Assembly: GCA_023426125.1 (NCBI GenBank)
Contig: JAFABI010000060.1
Span: 158,904 to 222,903, forward strand
DNA: 64,000 nt
Source of the DNA: Bacillota bacterium
Lineage (GTDB): Bacteria > Bacillota > Clostridia > Acetivibrionales > DTU013
Direction: 5' to 3'
The notes below the pieces were generated by a model. It had not been told where the DNA came from. It saw nothing but the letters and a program-made list of their open reading frames with translations, and ran no database searches. The position numbers were made by a program, and so were the translations under genes. This document shows positions 8,302-17,002 of this stretch, piece by piece. Numbering within the stretch: the stretch's first letter is position 1; each line of letters opens with the position of its first letter.

Positions 8302-9528
8302 ATGGATTTAAGAAGCAAGCTGGGACTCTATAAGGAAAACAGCATAAAAAAAGCAAGCTGTGAAGCGGCCGAATCATTGGATACGATACGGGACTTCATT
8401 CCCGGAGCCGTATGTTGCAATGAGGCAGGGGCTTTCTATTGCGTGGAAACCAGATATCCGGTAAGCAGCGTGCATGGAGGCTGTCGTCTGGAATCAGCCC
8501 TGAGAATAAGTGGCCAGAGCCTTTTAAGGCTGTGCCCCGATGATGGTACCGGAGCCCTTGCAGCGGAAAAGCTGCTGTTTCTTGATACCGAGACGACAGG
8601 GCTTTCGGGAGGAGCGGGAACAGTGGCCTTTCTTGTTGGTGTCGGTTATTTCCAGGAGGACTCCTTCCGGATAAGGCAGTTTTTCATGCGGGATTACAAT
8701 GAAGAAGCTGCGATGCTTCTGGAGCTTAACCGGCTGCTTCCGGAATTTGAAGGACTGGTCACCTTTAACGGCAAAGCCTTTGACTGGAACCTTTTGCAGG
8801 GTAGGTTCATTTCCAACAGAATAAGGCCTGCCTTAAGCTCGCCAGTACACATCGACCTTTTGTTCCCCTCCCGCAGGATATGGGGTCTCAAGCTTGAAAG
8901 CTGCAGGCTGTCGTCTCTTGAGGAAAATGTATTGGGAGAGAAAAGAACCGATGATATCCCGGGTTCCATGATCCCTGCGGTTTATTTCAAATACCTTGAA
9001 GACAGGGATGCTACCGATATCAGGAAGGTTGTCAAGCATAACGAATTGGACATCTTATCCATGGTTTCCCTTCTTTCAAAAATAACTGTCATGCTGGAAA
9101 ATCCGGTTTCAGAGTCTTCCTGTGAGCAGGAATTGCTGGGACTGGGAAAAATATTCCAAAAAAATGGCGAGCAGGACAGTGTGATCCATTGCTATGAATT
9201 TTGCGCCAGGTCTGAGAATTTTACGGTAAAAGCGGCCGCAGTCAAGCAGCTGACGGGAATTTACAAAAGAAGCGGCAATTATGCAAAAGCCCTGAAACAC
9301 TGGGAAGCTATGCTGAAAGGTTCCAGTGGTTTCTACCTCTTCCCTATGATTGAAATGGCCATGTATTATGAGCACAAGGAGAAGAATGCGGCCAGGGCCC
9401 TGGAAATTATTGAAAAGGCCATGGAGCTGAGCCTGCAGGCAAATCTCAGGGACAAAGCCTGTTTTGCGGAGCTTAAAAAACGTCATGACAGATTGAAGAA
9501 GAAAGCGTTAAGAAGGGTAAGCAATTAA
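8302..9528 (+). CDS. mrfB: MrfB/YprB-like 3'-5' exonuclease (RNase H fold) with TPR tail
   Basis: 408 residues. The RNase H-like (DnaQ/DEDD) nuclease domain shows 'DTETTG' (95-100), 'FNGKAFDWNLL' and 'HNELDILSM', which supply the four acidic metal ligands. The last ~120 residues are helical repeats of TPR type. This matches B. subtilis YprB/MrfB, the partner of the MrfA helicase. ATG start 51 bases after mrfA; no promoter or terminator seen between them. Likely processes DNA unwound by MrfA at bulky lesions; inferred from the homologous pair. Confidence 0.88.
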   Translation: MDLRSKLGLYKENSIKKASCEAAESLDTIRDFIPGAVCCNEAGAFYCVETRYPVSSVHGGCRLESALRISGQSLLRLCPDDGTGALAAEKLLFLDTETTGLSGGAGTVAFLVGVGYFQEDSFRIRQFFMRDYNEEAAMLLELNRLLPEFEGLVTFNGKAFDWNLLQGRFISNRIRPALSSPVHIDLLFPSRRIWGLKLESCRLSSLEENVLGEKRTDDIPGSMIPAVYFKYLEDRDATDIRKVVKHNELDILSMVSLLSKITVMLENPVSESSCEQELLGLGKIFQKNGEQDSVIHCYEFCARSENFTVKAAAVKQLTGIYKRSGNYAKALKHWEAMLKGSSGFYLFPMIEMAMYYEHKEKNAARALEIIEKAMELSLQANLRDKACFAELKKRHDRLKKKALRRVSN

Positions 9529-9604
9529 ATAGATACTGAAAATCCCATAAAAATAAAGCATATAAATTCATCCGGGAAATATCTATAAAAGTAAGGAATT
9601 CAAA

Positions 9605-9728
9605 AGGGGACATTCCTTATTTCCGGGTGAATGAAGTGAGATGCCGGGAGTTAAAACGACGGATGGGCTTCGAAAAAATACTTCAAAGTCCGGCCTCCAA
9701 ACGCTACATGAGAGGCATGTCCCCCCTA
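9605..9728. repeat. Interspersed repeat family D, 9.6 kb copy
   Basis: Bounded by AGGGGACATTCCTT on the left and GGCATGTCCCCCC on the right, the inverted GGGGACA/TGTCCCC ends that define family D. The interior is unique. No transposase is present. Confidence 0.55.
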
Positions 9729-9747
9729 ACCTTATCAAGGAGGGTGC

Positions 9748-11295
9748 ATGAGGAGCAGAACCTTTGTCAGCGGCGCCATAATACTTATGCTTGCCGGCTT
9801 TGTGGTCAGGATTTTCGGATTTGTATACAGGATCTATTTGTCCAATCTTATCGGCGCCGAAGGCATGGGCCTTTTTCAGGTGATTGCCCCTGTTTATTCA
9901 TTGATCATACTCACGCTGACCTCGGGGATTTCCATCGGCGTTTCAAAGATGACAGCCGGCGAACTGGCTCTGGGACATAATATCAATGTCCGGAGGATTA
10001 CCAAATGCGCCTTACTTATCGTAATAACCGCAGGGCTGGCTGTATCGGCCGTTATGTATCTAAACCTGGGGCTGATAACCGAATTGATTATTAAGGACCG
10101 CAGGACTTATTCCTCGCTTTTGCTGCTGATTCCCTGCATCCCGGTTATTGCGGCGGCTTCTGCATTAAAAGGCTATTTCTATGGGATACAAAGGGTTGTT
10201 CCCACGGCGGTGTCGCAAATCGCCGAGCAGATTGTAAAAATCGGCCTGGTGATTCTTCTTGCCGGACATTTTGTTAATTCAGGTCTGGAATATGCTTGCG
10301 CTGTTGCTACTGCCGGGATGGCCCTGGGCGAAATCGCCAATCTGGCAGTTCTGGCAGTAGTATACAACTGGAGACGGAAAAAGGAAAGGAAGGGCGTTTC
10401 GCGGGCGGGCTTCATAAGAAAACGCAAGATCATCATCGAGCTGGTGAAAACTGCAGTTCCCGTATCGGCAAACCGGTTTGTAACCTCCATCATGTCGACG
10501 GTGGAATATTTGCTTATCCCATGGATGCTTGTAGCCGGCGGACTAGACTATACCAGCAGCATGGAAACCTACGGAAGGCTTACGGGTATGGCGCTGCCGT
10601 TGATTTACTTCCCGTCGATGGTCACTTCGTCACTGGCAACCACCCTTGTGCCTGCTATTTCCGAAGCCGTATCCCTGAGAAATTTCAAGTCTGTCAACTA
10701 CAGAATATCAAAATCCATCCAGATCACCTTTATTATGGGGTTTATTTTTACCGCCGTATTTATGATTTATCCTGAGGAAATCGGCAGCATTGTTTACCGG
10801 CGGGAGAAAATCGGCGACATACTTTATTTGCTCTCCTTTTCCTGTGTATTCGCCTATCTTCAGCAAACCCTCACCGGGGTACTGAACGGTCTTGGCAGGC
10901 AGGCGGTACTTTTAAGGAATACAATGGTCGGGTCGGCGATAAGAATTGCCTTTGTGTATTTCCTGATACCGGTCTACGGGATTCAAAGCTATGTCTGGGG
11001 GCTGATTGCCAGTTCTGCGGTCACAGCGGTAATCAATATGTTTACAATTAATAAAATAACCGGAATGCCGCCCGATTTGAAAAACTGGATACTGAAGCCG
11101 GGAATGGTCGGCGTTGCAATGGTTTTTGCGGGGAGGTATTTTTACAGTTTTTTCGAGCTGTTTGCCCTGGCCGGGTGGGTGAAAATACTTCTTGCCCTGG
11201 CATGTGACGTCTTTGCCGGATTGTTTCTGATGGTTCTTGCCGGCGTGCTGGAAAAGAACGAAATACTAAAACTGGCAGGCTTCAAAAAACATTGA
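9748..11295 (+). CDS. spoVB: SpoVB/MurJ-like polysaccharide flippase
   Basis: 515-residue integral membrane protein with about 14 hydrophobic helices and the MOP-superfamily start 'GAIILMLAGFVVRIFGFVYR'. SpoVB and relatives move lipid-linked precursors across the membrane for cortex or exopolysaccharide synthesis. A strong AAGGAGGGTGC site fixes the ATG. Clostridia often carry several SpoVB paralogues, so the specific substrate (lipid II in sporulation or another glycan) is uncertain. No sporulation promoter was identified upstream. Confidence 0.82.
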   Translation: MRSRTFVSGAIILMLAGFVVRIFGFVYRIYLSNLIGAEGMGLFQVIAPVYSLIILTLTSGISIGVSKMTAGELALGHNINVRRITKCALLIVITAGLAVSAVMYLNLGLITELIIKDRRTYSSLLLLIPCIPVIAAASALKGYFYGIQRVVPTAVSQIAEQIVKIGLVILLAGHFVNSGLEYACAVATAGMALGEIANLAVLAVVYNWRRKKERKGVSRAGFIRKRKIIIELVKTAVPVSANRFVTSIMSTVEYLLIPWMLVAGGLDYTSSMETYGRLTGMALPLIYFPSMVTSSLATTLVPAISEAVSLRNFKSVNYRISKSIQITFIMGFIFTAVFMIYPEEIGSIVYRREKIGDILYLLSFSCVFAYLQQTLTGVLNGLGRQAVLLRNTMVGSAIRIAFVYFLIPVYGIQSYVWGLIASSAVTAVINMFTINKITGMPPDLKNWILKPGMVGVAMVFAGRYFYSFFELFALAGWVKILLALACDVFAGLFLMVLAGVLEKNEILKLAGFKKH

Positions 11296-11359
11296 AAAGG
11301 AAAGATATTTTGAGTAAATCTGTCATAAATGGGTCTGAAGAACGAAAACCGGGCCTATA

Positions 11360-11376
11360 GGTCAAAGAAAGTCAAA
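11360..11376 (+). promoter_or_regulatory. CtsR operator 1 of hsp20
   Basis: GGTCAAAGAAAGTCAAA is an exact fit to the direct heptad repeat (A/G)GTCAAANAN(A/G)GTCAAA bound by the heat-shock repressor CtsR. It lies just upstream of the -35. Confidence 0.9.
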
Positions 11377-11384
11377 ATCAGATT

Positions 11385-11414
11385 TTGCTTTCTTTGCATA
11401 GAATATGATATAAA
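11385..11414 (+). promoter_or_regulatory. hsp20 promoter
   Basis: TTGCTT, 18-base spacer, TATAAA. It sits between two CtsR boxes, about 65 bases before the hsp20 start codon. Confidence 0.6.
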
Positions 11415-11424
11415 TAAATTACAA

Positions 11425-11441
11425 GGTCAAAGAAAGTCAAA
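11425..11441 (+). promoter_or_regulatory. CtsR operator 2 of hsp20
   Basis: A second, identical GGTCAAAGAAAGTCAAA, just downstream of the -10 where it would cover the transcription start. Confidence 0.9.
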
Positions 11442-11479
11442 GACTAAAATGAACAAAAAATCAAATGGAGGTGTTTTGC

Positions 11480-11932
11480 ATGTTTGGTCTTACCCCATAT
11501 AACAAAAGAGGAAACGCATTGACAGGCAGAAATAACTTCTGGGATATGAGGAGCATCTTCGACAGCTTTTTTGACGACTCCTTCCCGGCTGTATTTTCCG
11601 GGTCGGGGAACTCCATGAAGGCCGACATCAGAGAAACCGAGAAGGAATATATCATTGATGCGGAGCTGCCCGGAATAAAAAAGGAAGACATCAAGCTGGA
11701 TCTCAGGGACGATACGCTTACGATTTCTGTGGAGCGTAATGAGGAGATCAACGAAGAAAGGGATAACTACATCCGGAAGGAAAGAAGGTATGGCTCCTTC
11801 GGCAGAAGCTTTTATGTGGAAAATGTAAAGCATGAGGATGTCACGGCAAAATATAACGACGGTATCCTTACGATTAACATACCCAAGGCGGAAGCTGGAA
11901 AGGAACGAAAGAGGAAAATCGATATCCAGTGA
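11480..11932 (+). CDS. hsp20: Small heat shock protein Hsp20 (alpha-crystallin family)
   Basis: ATP-independent holdase that binds unfolding proteins. 150 residues: a divergent N-terminal arm, then the alpha-crystallin domain with 'AELPGIKKEDIKLDL' and the diagnostic 'YNDGILTINIPK', and a short basic tail. An upstream in-frame ATG (11465) overlaps the ribosome site GGAGGTG, so ATG 11480, six bases after that site, is the start. Control is by CtsR (two operators). A strong terminator follows, so the gene is monocistronic. Confidence 0.95.
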   Translation: MFGLTPYNKRGNALTGRNNFWDMRSIFDSFFDDSFPAVFSGSGNSMKADIRETEKEYIIDAELPGIKKEDIKLDLRDDTLTISVERNEEINEERDNYIRKERRYGSFGRSFYVENVKHEDVTAKYNDGILTINIPKAEAGKERKRKIDIQ

Positions 11933-11944
11933 TAAAAAGTTTTA

Positions 11945-11979
11945 AAAAAGGGCTATCCAATAATGGACAGCCCTTTTTG
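11945..11979 (+). terminator. Rho-independent terminator of hsp20
   Basis: Stem GGGCTATCC/GGACAGCCC (one G-U pair), 6-base loop, flanked by A-tract and TTTTT. Confidence 0.9.
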
Positions 11980-11986
11980 CATAACC

Positions 11987-12016
11987 CCGATACACGCATC
12001 CTAATGCATGTATCGG
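11987..12016. other. Stem-loop without T-run
   Basis: CCGATACA and TGTATCGG enclose a second pairing CGCAT/ATGCA. The 30-base hairpin lies between the hsp20 terminator and the lacI promoter. No U-tract; role unknown. Confidence 0.4.
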
Positions 12017-12116
12017 TAGAAAAGCATTTAGAAGACACTCCCTTTACCGTATTTTCATAAATACTTTACGGCTTAAAGGGGTTGATGTCTGACAAAGGCC
12101 GACGGACATTACGATA

Positions 12117-12146
12117 TTGACAATATCCCGGTTCAGCAATTATAAT
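12117..12146 (+). promoter_or_regulatory. lacI-rbsK promoter
   Basis: TTGACA, 18-base spacer, TATAAT: a near-perfect sigma-A promoter, followed within six bases by a LacI-type operator. Confidence 0.85.
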
Positions 12147-12151
12147 GGATA

Positions 12152-12165
12152 TGTAACCGTTTCCA
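12152..12165. promoter_or_regulatory. LacI-type operator O1
   Basis: TGTAACCGTTTCCA differs at one position from the inverse of the operator at 13216-13229. It directly follows the -10 of the regulator's own promoter, which points to autorepression. Confidence 0.75.
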
Positions 12166-12184
12166 TACGACAGGAGGACAGCGC

Positions 12185-13198
12185 TTGAATAAATCAGAAA
12201 AGCCTACCATAAGAGATGTAGCCAGGTCGGCAGGTGTCTCCATTGCTACCGTATCCAGATACATCAACAGCTCCGGCTATGTTGACGGGGAAACCGCACT
12301 CAAAATAAAAAAGGCCATCGGCTTACTGGAGTACAAGCCGGATAGAATTGCACAGGGATTGAAAAGCAGGCGCTCCCGGCAGATCATGCTGGTGGTGCCG
12401 GATATCTGCAACCCTTTTTATTCCGCCATGTACAAAGCAGTCCAGGCGTTTGTCCATGAAAAAGACTATAGTGTTATCCTCTATAATACCAATGAGAAGC
12501 AGGAAGAAGAAATAGCCGCGGTAGAAATGTCCGGCGATATCAATGCCGACGGTTTGCTGCTTTGCTCCATCAATACCTGCGAACCGGTAGTGGAAAAGCT
12601 TGGACGGGTTAAAAGCCCGGTGGTTTTGCTGAATTCCTATGAGGATATCTCCTTTGATACCGTACATAGTTTAAAAGGCGGCGGCCTGTATATTGCAGCC
12701 AGACATCTGATGGAGCTGGGCCACAGGGATATTGCCTATGCCGGAGGGCCGGCGGAGTCAGTCATCAACCTGAGGCGGAAGCAAGGCTTTGTAAAGGCTC
12801 TGGCAGAACAGGGGATGGGCGTGCAGGAGGATTTGAGTTTTGAAATGGGCTTTTCCATGGATGCCGGCTATAAGGCGGGCAAATATTTCTCCTCCTTGAA
12901 AAAGAAGCCTACGGCGATCTGTGCAGCCAATGACCTGATTGCCATGGGGATCATGCTTGCCTTTAACGAAGGAGGCGTAAGGATTCCGGAGAATATATCG
13001 CTGACAGGGATGGACAATATTGAATTTGCTGCTTTGAGCAGGCCGGGGCTTACAACGGTTACCAACAATCCGGTGGAATTCGGGGAAAATGCCTCGCGGC
13101 TGTTGTTTGACAGGCTGGAGGGCAGGTATTCGGGGGGCCCCAGGGAAATCAACATCCGGCCCGGGCTCATCCTTCGAAATTCGACAAAGGGGGTATGA
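12185..13198 (+). CDS. LacI/GalR-family transcriptional regulator (probable ribose-type repressor)
   Basis: 337 residues, starting at TTG with AGGAGGA six bases upstream. N-terminal helix-turn-helix 'TIRDVARSAGVSIATVSRYIN' class with the hinge 'YKPDRIAQGLKSR', then a periplasmic-binding-protein-like sugar domain ending in the usual 'LTTVTNNPVEFGENASRLL' region. Two near-identical operators lie at its own promoter and just before the ribokinase gene, so it probably represses both and responds to ribose or a related pentose. No transport genes adjoin. Effector identity is inference. Confidence 0.9.
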   Translation: MNKSEKPTIRDVARSAGVSIATVSRYINSSGYVDGETALKIKKAIGLLEYKPDRIAQGLKSRRSRQIMLVVPDICNPFYSAMYKAVQAFVHEKDYSVILYNTNEKQEEEIAAVEMSGDINADGLLLCSINTCEPVVEKLGRVKSPVVLLNSYEDISFDTVHSLKGGGLYIAARHLMELGHRDIAYAGGPAESVINLRRKQGFVKALAEQGMGVQEDLSFEMGFSMDAGYKAGKYFSSLKKKPTAICAANDLIAMGIMLAFNEGGVRIPENISLTGMDNIEFAALSRPGLTTVTNNPVEFGENASRLLFDRLEGRYSGGPREINIRPGLILRNSTKGV

Positions 13199-13215
13199 GA
13201 TTTCTGCCTGTTGTG

Positions 13216-13229
13216 TGTAAACGGTTACA
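13216..13229. promoter_or_regulatory. LacI-type operator O2 before rbsK
   Basis: TGTAAACGGTTACA, a near-palindrome 30 bases before the rbsK ATG and about 1.06 kb from O1. No clear -35/-10 pair surrounds it, so it may act as a roadblock or loop partner. Confidence 0.75.
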
Positions 13230-13259
13230 TATAAGAAACGAAAGGAACGGAGATAAAAA

Positions 13260-14177
13260 ATGAAAAAGCTATGTGTTATTGGCAGTCTGAATACGGATCT
13301 TGTCGCTGTTGTTGACCGGTTCCCCAAGCCGGGTGAGACGATACGAGGAAGGGATTTTGCCACCTATCCCGGGGGAAAAGGTGCAAATCAGGCAGTTGCC
13401 CTGGGGAAACTGGGAGCAGATGTACAAATGATAGGAAAGCTCGGTGACGACCTGTATGGCCGACAATACCTGAAAATGCTCGAAAAAGCGGGCGTAGGCT
13501 CTGCCGGAATAGAAGCGGAAAAAGATATGGCTTCAGGGATTGCGGTCATTGAGGTGGAAGCCTCAGGGGAAAACCGTATCATCATTATTCCGGGCGCAAA
13601 TGGCAAGGTAGACTGCGGGTATATTGACAGCAGGCTTGATATGATACGCAGCTGCGACATTTTTCTTCTGCAGCTTGAAATTCCGCTGGAGACAGTCTGC
13701 CATACCGTTAAATTGCTAAAAGGGCTGGGAAAGCTTGTGATCCTGGATCCGGCGCCTGCCGTGGCATTGCCGGACGAGATTTTTAAAAGCCTTGATTATA
13801 TTACTCCCAATGAGACCGAACTGGAGATATTAACAGGCAGGCAAATTAAAAATGAAGCGGATTTGAAGGCGGCGGCAGGAATTCTTCTTGATAGGGGGAC
13901 AGGGACAGTTATCGCCAAAGCGGGGAAAAGGGGCGCATATTTGATTAATCGCGATAGCTTCATTCATTCTCCTGCATATGATGTGAAAGTAGTTGATACG
14001 ACAGCTGCCGGTGATTCCTTCAATGCCGGATTTGCATATGCGCTGTCCAATGGCCTGGACCTTGGAGAGTGCGGGGCTTATGCCAATGCCACGGCATCCC
14101 TGTCTACAACCGGGAAAGGGGCACAGGGCGCCATGCCGGCCCTTGTACAGGTTATGGATTTGATGGGCGGCATTTGA
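13260..14177 (+). CDS. rbsK: Ribokinase
   Basis: PfkB-family kinase making D-ribose 5-phosphate from ribose and ATP. 305 residues with the family start 'VIGSLNTDLVAVVDRFPKPGET', the sugar-binding 'PGGKGANQAVA' and the catalytic signature 'DTTAAGDSFNAG', whose Asp is the base (E. coli RbsK also has AAGD). It lies 61 bases after the LacI gene with an operator between, so it is part of that regulator's unit. It converges on the MocR gene with only 8 bases between the stop codons. Confidence 0.92.
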   Translation: MKKLCVIGSLNTDLVAVVDRFPKPGETIRGRDFATYPGGKGANQAVALGKLGADVQMIGKLGDDLYGRQYLKMLEKAGVGSAGIEAEKDMASGIAVIEVEASGENRIIIIPGANGKVDCGYIDSRLDMIRSCDIFLLQLEIPLETVCHTVKLLKGLGKLVILDPAPAVALPDEIFKSLDYITPNETELEILTGRQIKNEADLKAAAGILLDRGTGTVIAKAGKRGAYLINRDSFIHSPAYDVKVVDTTAAGDSFNAGFAYALSNGLDLGECGAYANATASLSTTGKGAQGAMPALVQVMDLMGGI

Positions 14178-14185
14178 ATCAAGCA

Positions 14186-15688
14186 TTACAATATCGGAAC
14201 ATTCCTCCGGGACAAATCCGCATTTTGGAGCTGGTTCATGAGGTAGCACAGCTTTTCGATCCCGGCTTCTATCTGCTCGGTATATACTGCCGCAAAGCTG
14301 AGCCTGATATTGTTCAGCGTCTGGGGCGCGTTGCCGCTGTAAAAAATCCTTCCCGGCGCAAAAACGATGTTATGGTCTGCGGCATGCTTTATAAGGGTAT
14401 TTGCAGGAAAACCGTATGGAAGGCCCAGCCACAGGTTCAGGCCCCCGCCGGGCTCTGTAAAGCTGAAATTGCTGCCCAGACACCGGCTTAAAGCCTGAGT
14501 GCTTTTCTCATATCTTTCCTTATAGATTTTGTACATGAAGTTGAAATGCTTGTCCCAGTAACCTTTGCGGATATAAAGGTCAAAAGCCCGCTGTATAAGC
14601 CCCGACGTTGATATGTCGGTGATGTGCTTTGCAGCAAGCAGGTTTTCTGTAAGGACCGACGGGACGATCATGAAACCGAGCCTGAGACCTGGCATGAATA
14701 TTTTGGAAAAACTCTTGATAAAAATGACGCGGTTGTATTTGTCAAGGATCTTTAACGGCTTATAGCCACGGCCTTCAAAATCCAGGTCGCTTACATAGTC
14801 GTCTTCGATGATATAGCAGTTGTACAGTTCGGCCAGTTCCAGTACCGCCAGCCTTTTTTCCATGGAATAGGATCTGCCGGTGGGATTCTGGAAGGACGGA
14901 ATGGTATAAATGATGCGGGGCCTGTATTGCTTAAGATTATAGTCCAGCAGGCTTAAGTCCGGTCCGTCCGTATCCATTTGCACATCCAGGATGCGGGCCC
15001 CTCTTGACTTGAAAAGAGCGATAGCTCCGGTATAGGTAGGGCTTTCGGTTATGATGTGGTCGCCCTGGCGCAAAAGCGCCTTGGAAATCAAATCCAGGCC
15101 CTGCTGGGCGCCGGAAATGATCTGGATATTATCCAGGGAGAACTCCAGGTCTGAATTCTTAAGGAGGCCGGAAACGGATTCCCTTAAGGGAAGGTACCCG
15201 TGGCTGTCCTGGTAGCTGAAAGCGTTTCCCTTATCTCTTTCCAGCACTTCATTCAATGCCAGCTTGAAATTGTCCACAGGGAATAAATCGGGCGTGGGAG
15301 TAGCGCTGGCGAAATTAATGGTATTCTGGTCCAGGCTGATCATTTCGCTGCTTATGGAGGTCGGATCCTCCTGCGGATATAATTCGTCATGAAGAGGACT
15401 TGAGCTGCTTTCGGCCTTCTCAGCCGACTTCATCACGATATCCGAAACAAAGGTGCCGCTGCCCGGCTTTTTATAGACGAAACCTTCATTTTCAAGCTGT
15501 TTGAAGGCAGTAACCACCGTAATCTGGTTAATCCCCAGAATTTCCGCCATGCTGCGCACCGAAGGCAGCTTCATGTCAGGCAGCAAAATACCGGCTTCCA
15601 CCATTTGCTTCAGCCTGTCATACAACTGACTGTATAAGGGCGAGCCGGAGCTTTTCTTTAAGCTTATGGACTTGAACGCTTCCAGCAT
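14186..15688 (-). CDS. MocR/PdxR-type regulator: GntR winged helix fused to PLP aminotransferase fold
   Basis: 500 residues. Residues 1-85 form a GntR DNA-binding domain ('PLYSQLYDRLKQMVEAG', 'LPSVRSMAEILGINQITV'). Residues 115-500 are a fold-type I aminotransferase-like domain with the PLP lysine in 'FIKSFSKIFMPGLRLGFM'. Members sense vitamer or amino-acid ligands (PdxR, GabR, TauR, EhuR) and activate nearby or divergent genes. The divergent neighbour is the glycosyltransferase at 15852, which gives no clear hint of the target. Family certain, target unknown. Confidence 0.9.
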   Translation of the reverse strand: MLEAFKSISLKKSSGSPLYSQLYDRLKQMVEAGILLPDMKLPSVRSMAEILGINQITVVTAFKQLENEGFVYKKPGSGTFVSDIVMKSAEKAESSSSPLHDELYPQEDPTSISSEMISLDQNTINFASATPTPDLFPVDNFKLALNEVLERDKGNAFSYQDSHGYLPLRESVSGLLKNSDLEFSLDNIQIISGAQQGLDLISKALLRQGDHIITESPTYTGAIALFKSRGARILDVQMDTDGPDLSLLDYNLKQYRPRIIYTIPSFQNPTGRSYSMEKRLAVLELAELYNCYIIEDDYVSDLDFEGRGYKPLKILDKYNRVIFIKSFSKIFMPGLRLGFMIVPSVLTENLLAAKHITDISTSGLIQRAFDLYIRKGYWDKHFNFMYKIYKERYEKSTQALSRCLGSNFSFTEPGGGLNLWLGLPYGFPANTLIKHAADHNIVFAPGRIFYSGNAPQTLNNIRLSFAAVYTEQIEAGIEKLCYLMNQLQNADLSRRNVPIL

Positions 15689-15851
15689 AGCTGCCTCCTC
15701 CTTATTTAGATGCTGTAAAATGCTTTGGTCCTTTAAATGTACTCCCCTTTTATTTTAACATGGCAAAAGGGAAATGCAAATGATATAATGTTTGGGAAGT
15801 AAGGAGCACCGGAAGTTATATTTCCGTCAGTGCTAAAGGAGGTGGCAATTT

Positions 15852-16955
15852 TTGCTGAAAGTGCTATATGTCTTGAATCATGCGGGAAAAGCCGGTACCG
15901 AAAGGTATGTGGAATCCCTTATAGCGAGGCTTGATAATAAAAAGATAAAGGCGTATTTTGCGTACAATGAAGACGGAATGCTGGTGGAAAAGCTAAAGGG
16001 GCTGGGCGTGGACACCTTCCGCGTGGTCATGCGGAACAGATATGACCTGAAAGCCGCACGGGAGCTTTCCGCTCTCTGCAGAAAGCTTTCCATCGACCTG
16101 ATTCATACGCATTATCTGAGGGAAAATTATATCGCTTTGCTTTCCCGGATTTTCAATCCTTCCGTCAAGGTGATCTACACAAACCATTTTATCTTAAAAA
16201 ATGATTTTATCACAAGAGTCTCCAACCGGATATTAACCTCCCTGGAGGCCCGCGTTATAGCAGTTTGCAACAGGGGGAAGGAAATGCTTGTCCGGAACGG
16301 AATGAGCAGGAAGAAGATTGAAGTGTTGTTCAATGCGGTTGACCCGGCCTATTGGAGAGAGCCTGTCCAATCTACCCTAAGGCAGGAATACGGCATTTCT
16401 CCAGATGAATTTGTACTGCTTTGCGCCTCAAGGTTTGCCCATGACAAGGGACATGCCTACCTGGTAAACGCCCTTGCGGAATTGTCCCGGATCGCCGACA
16501 GGCCGTTTCGATGTGTGCTTGCAGCAGACGGACCGCTGCTTGAAGAGGTTAAAAAACAGGTGACGCAGCTGGGGCTCGAAGATAAAGTGGTCTTCACCGG
16601 TTTCAGAAGCGATATCAAGAATCTGTTTTATGGAAGCGATATTTATATCAATGCTTCGGAGCACGAAGCCCTGAGCTTTTTGATACTTGAGGCTCTGGCC
16701 GGCGGACTGCCGCTGATAGCGACGGATATGGGCGGCAACAGCGATGTTGTCAACGACGAAACCGGCTGCGGAATCCTTGTGCAATATGGAAATGCCGGGG
16801 AACTTGCGCAAGCCATCCGGCGTCTAATGAAGGATGAAAAAATGAGGGAAAACCTGAAAGTCAATGCGTTAAAAGCGGTAGAAGGCAGATTCAATCTTGA
16901 TAAAATGGTGGAAAAAACTTATAATTTATATGAATCTGCCTGTGGAAGGAAATAA
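15852..16955 (+). CDS. GT4-family glycosyltransferase
   Basis: 367 residues, GT-B fold. Opens with 'LYVLNHAGKAGTERYVESL' and has the C-terminal donor motif 'SEHEALSFLILEALAGGLP' with the EX7E pattern. Starts at TTG with AAAGGAGGTGG ahead. No membrane helix, so probably a peripheral cytoplasmic enzyme that adds sugar to a lipid-linked or secreted glycan. It is followed by a DUF4330 protein and an O-antigen-ligase-like protein in the same direction with short gaps, which suggests an envelope or exopolysaccharide operon. Confidence 0.9.
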   Translation: MLKVLYVLNHAGKAGTERYVESLIARLDNKKIKAYFAYNEDGMLVEKLKGLGVDTFRVVMRNRYDLKAARELSALCRKLSIDLIHTHYLRENYIALLSRIFNPSVKVIYTNHFILKNDFITRVSNRILTSLEARVIAVCNRGKEMLVRNGMSRKKIEVLFNAVDPAYWREPVQSTLRQEYGISPDEFVLLCASRFAHDKGHAYLVNALAELSRIADRPFRCVLAADGPLLEEVKKQVTQLGLEDKVVFTGFRSDIKNLFYGSDIYINASEHEALSFLILEALAGGLPLIATDMGGNSDVVNDETGCGILVQYGNAGELAQAIRRLMKDEKMRENLKVNALKAVEGRFNLDKMVEKTYNLYESACGRK

Positions 16956-17002
16956 AAAACATCCCCTTGCGGGAAGATAAATCATACAAAGGAGATGGTA
17001 TC

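Noticed and set aside
9627..9980. 117-codon frame before the flippase gene
   Set aside because: It spans a family D repeat and overlaps the spoVB-like gene out of frame.
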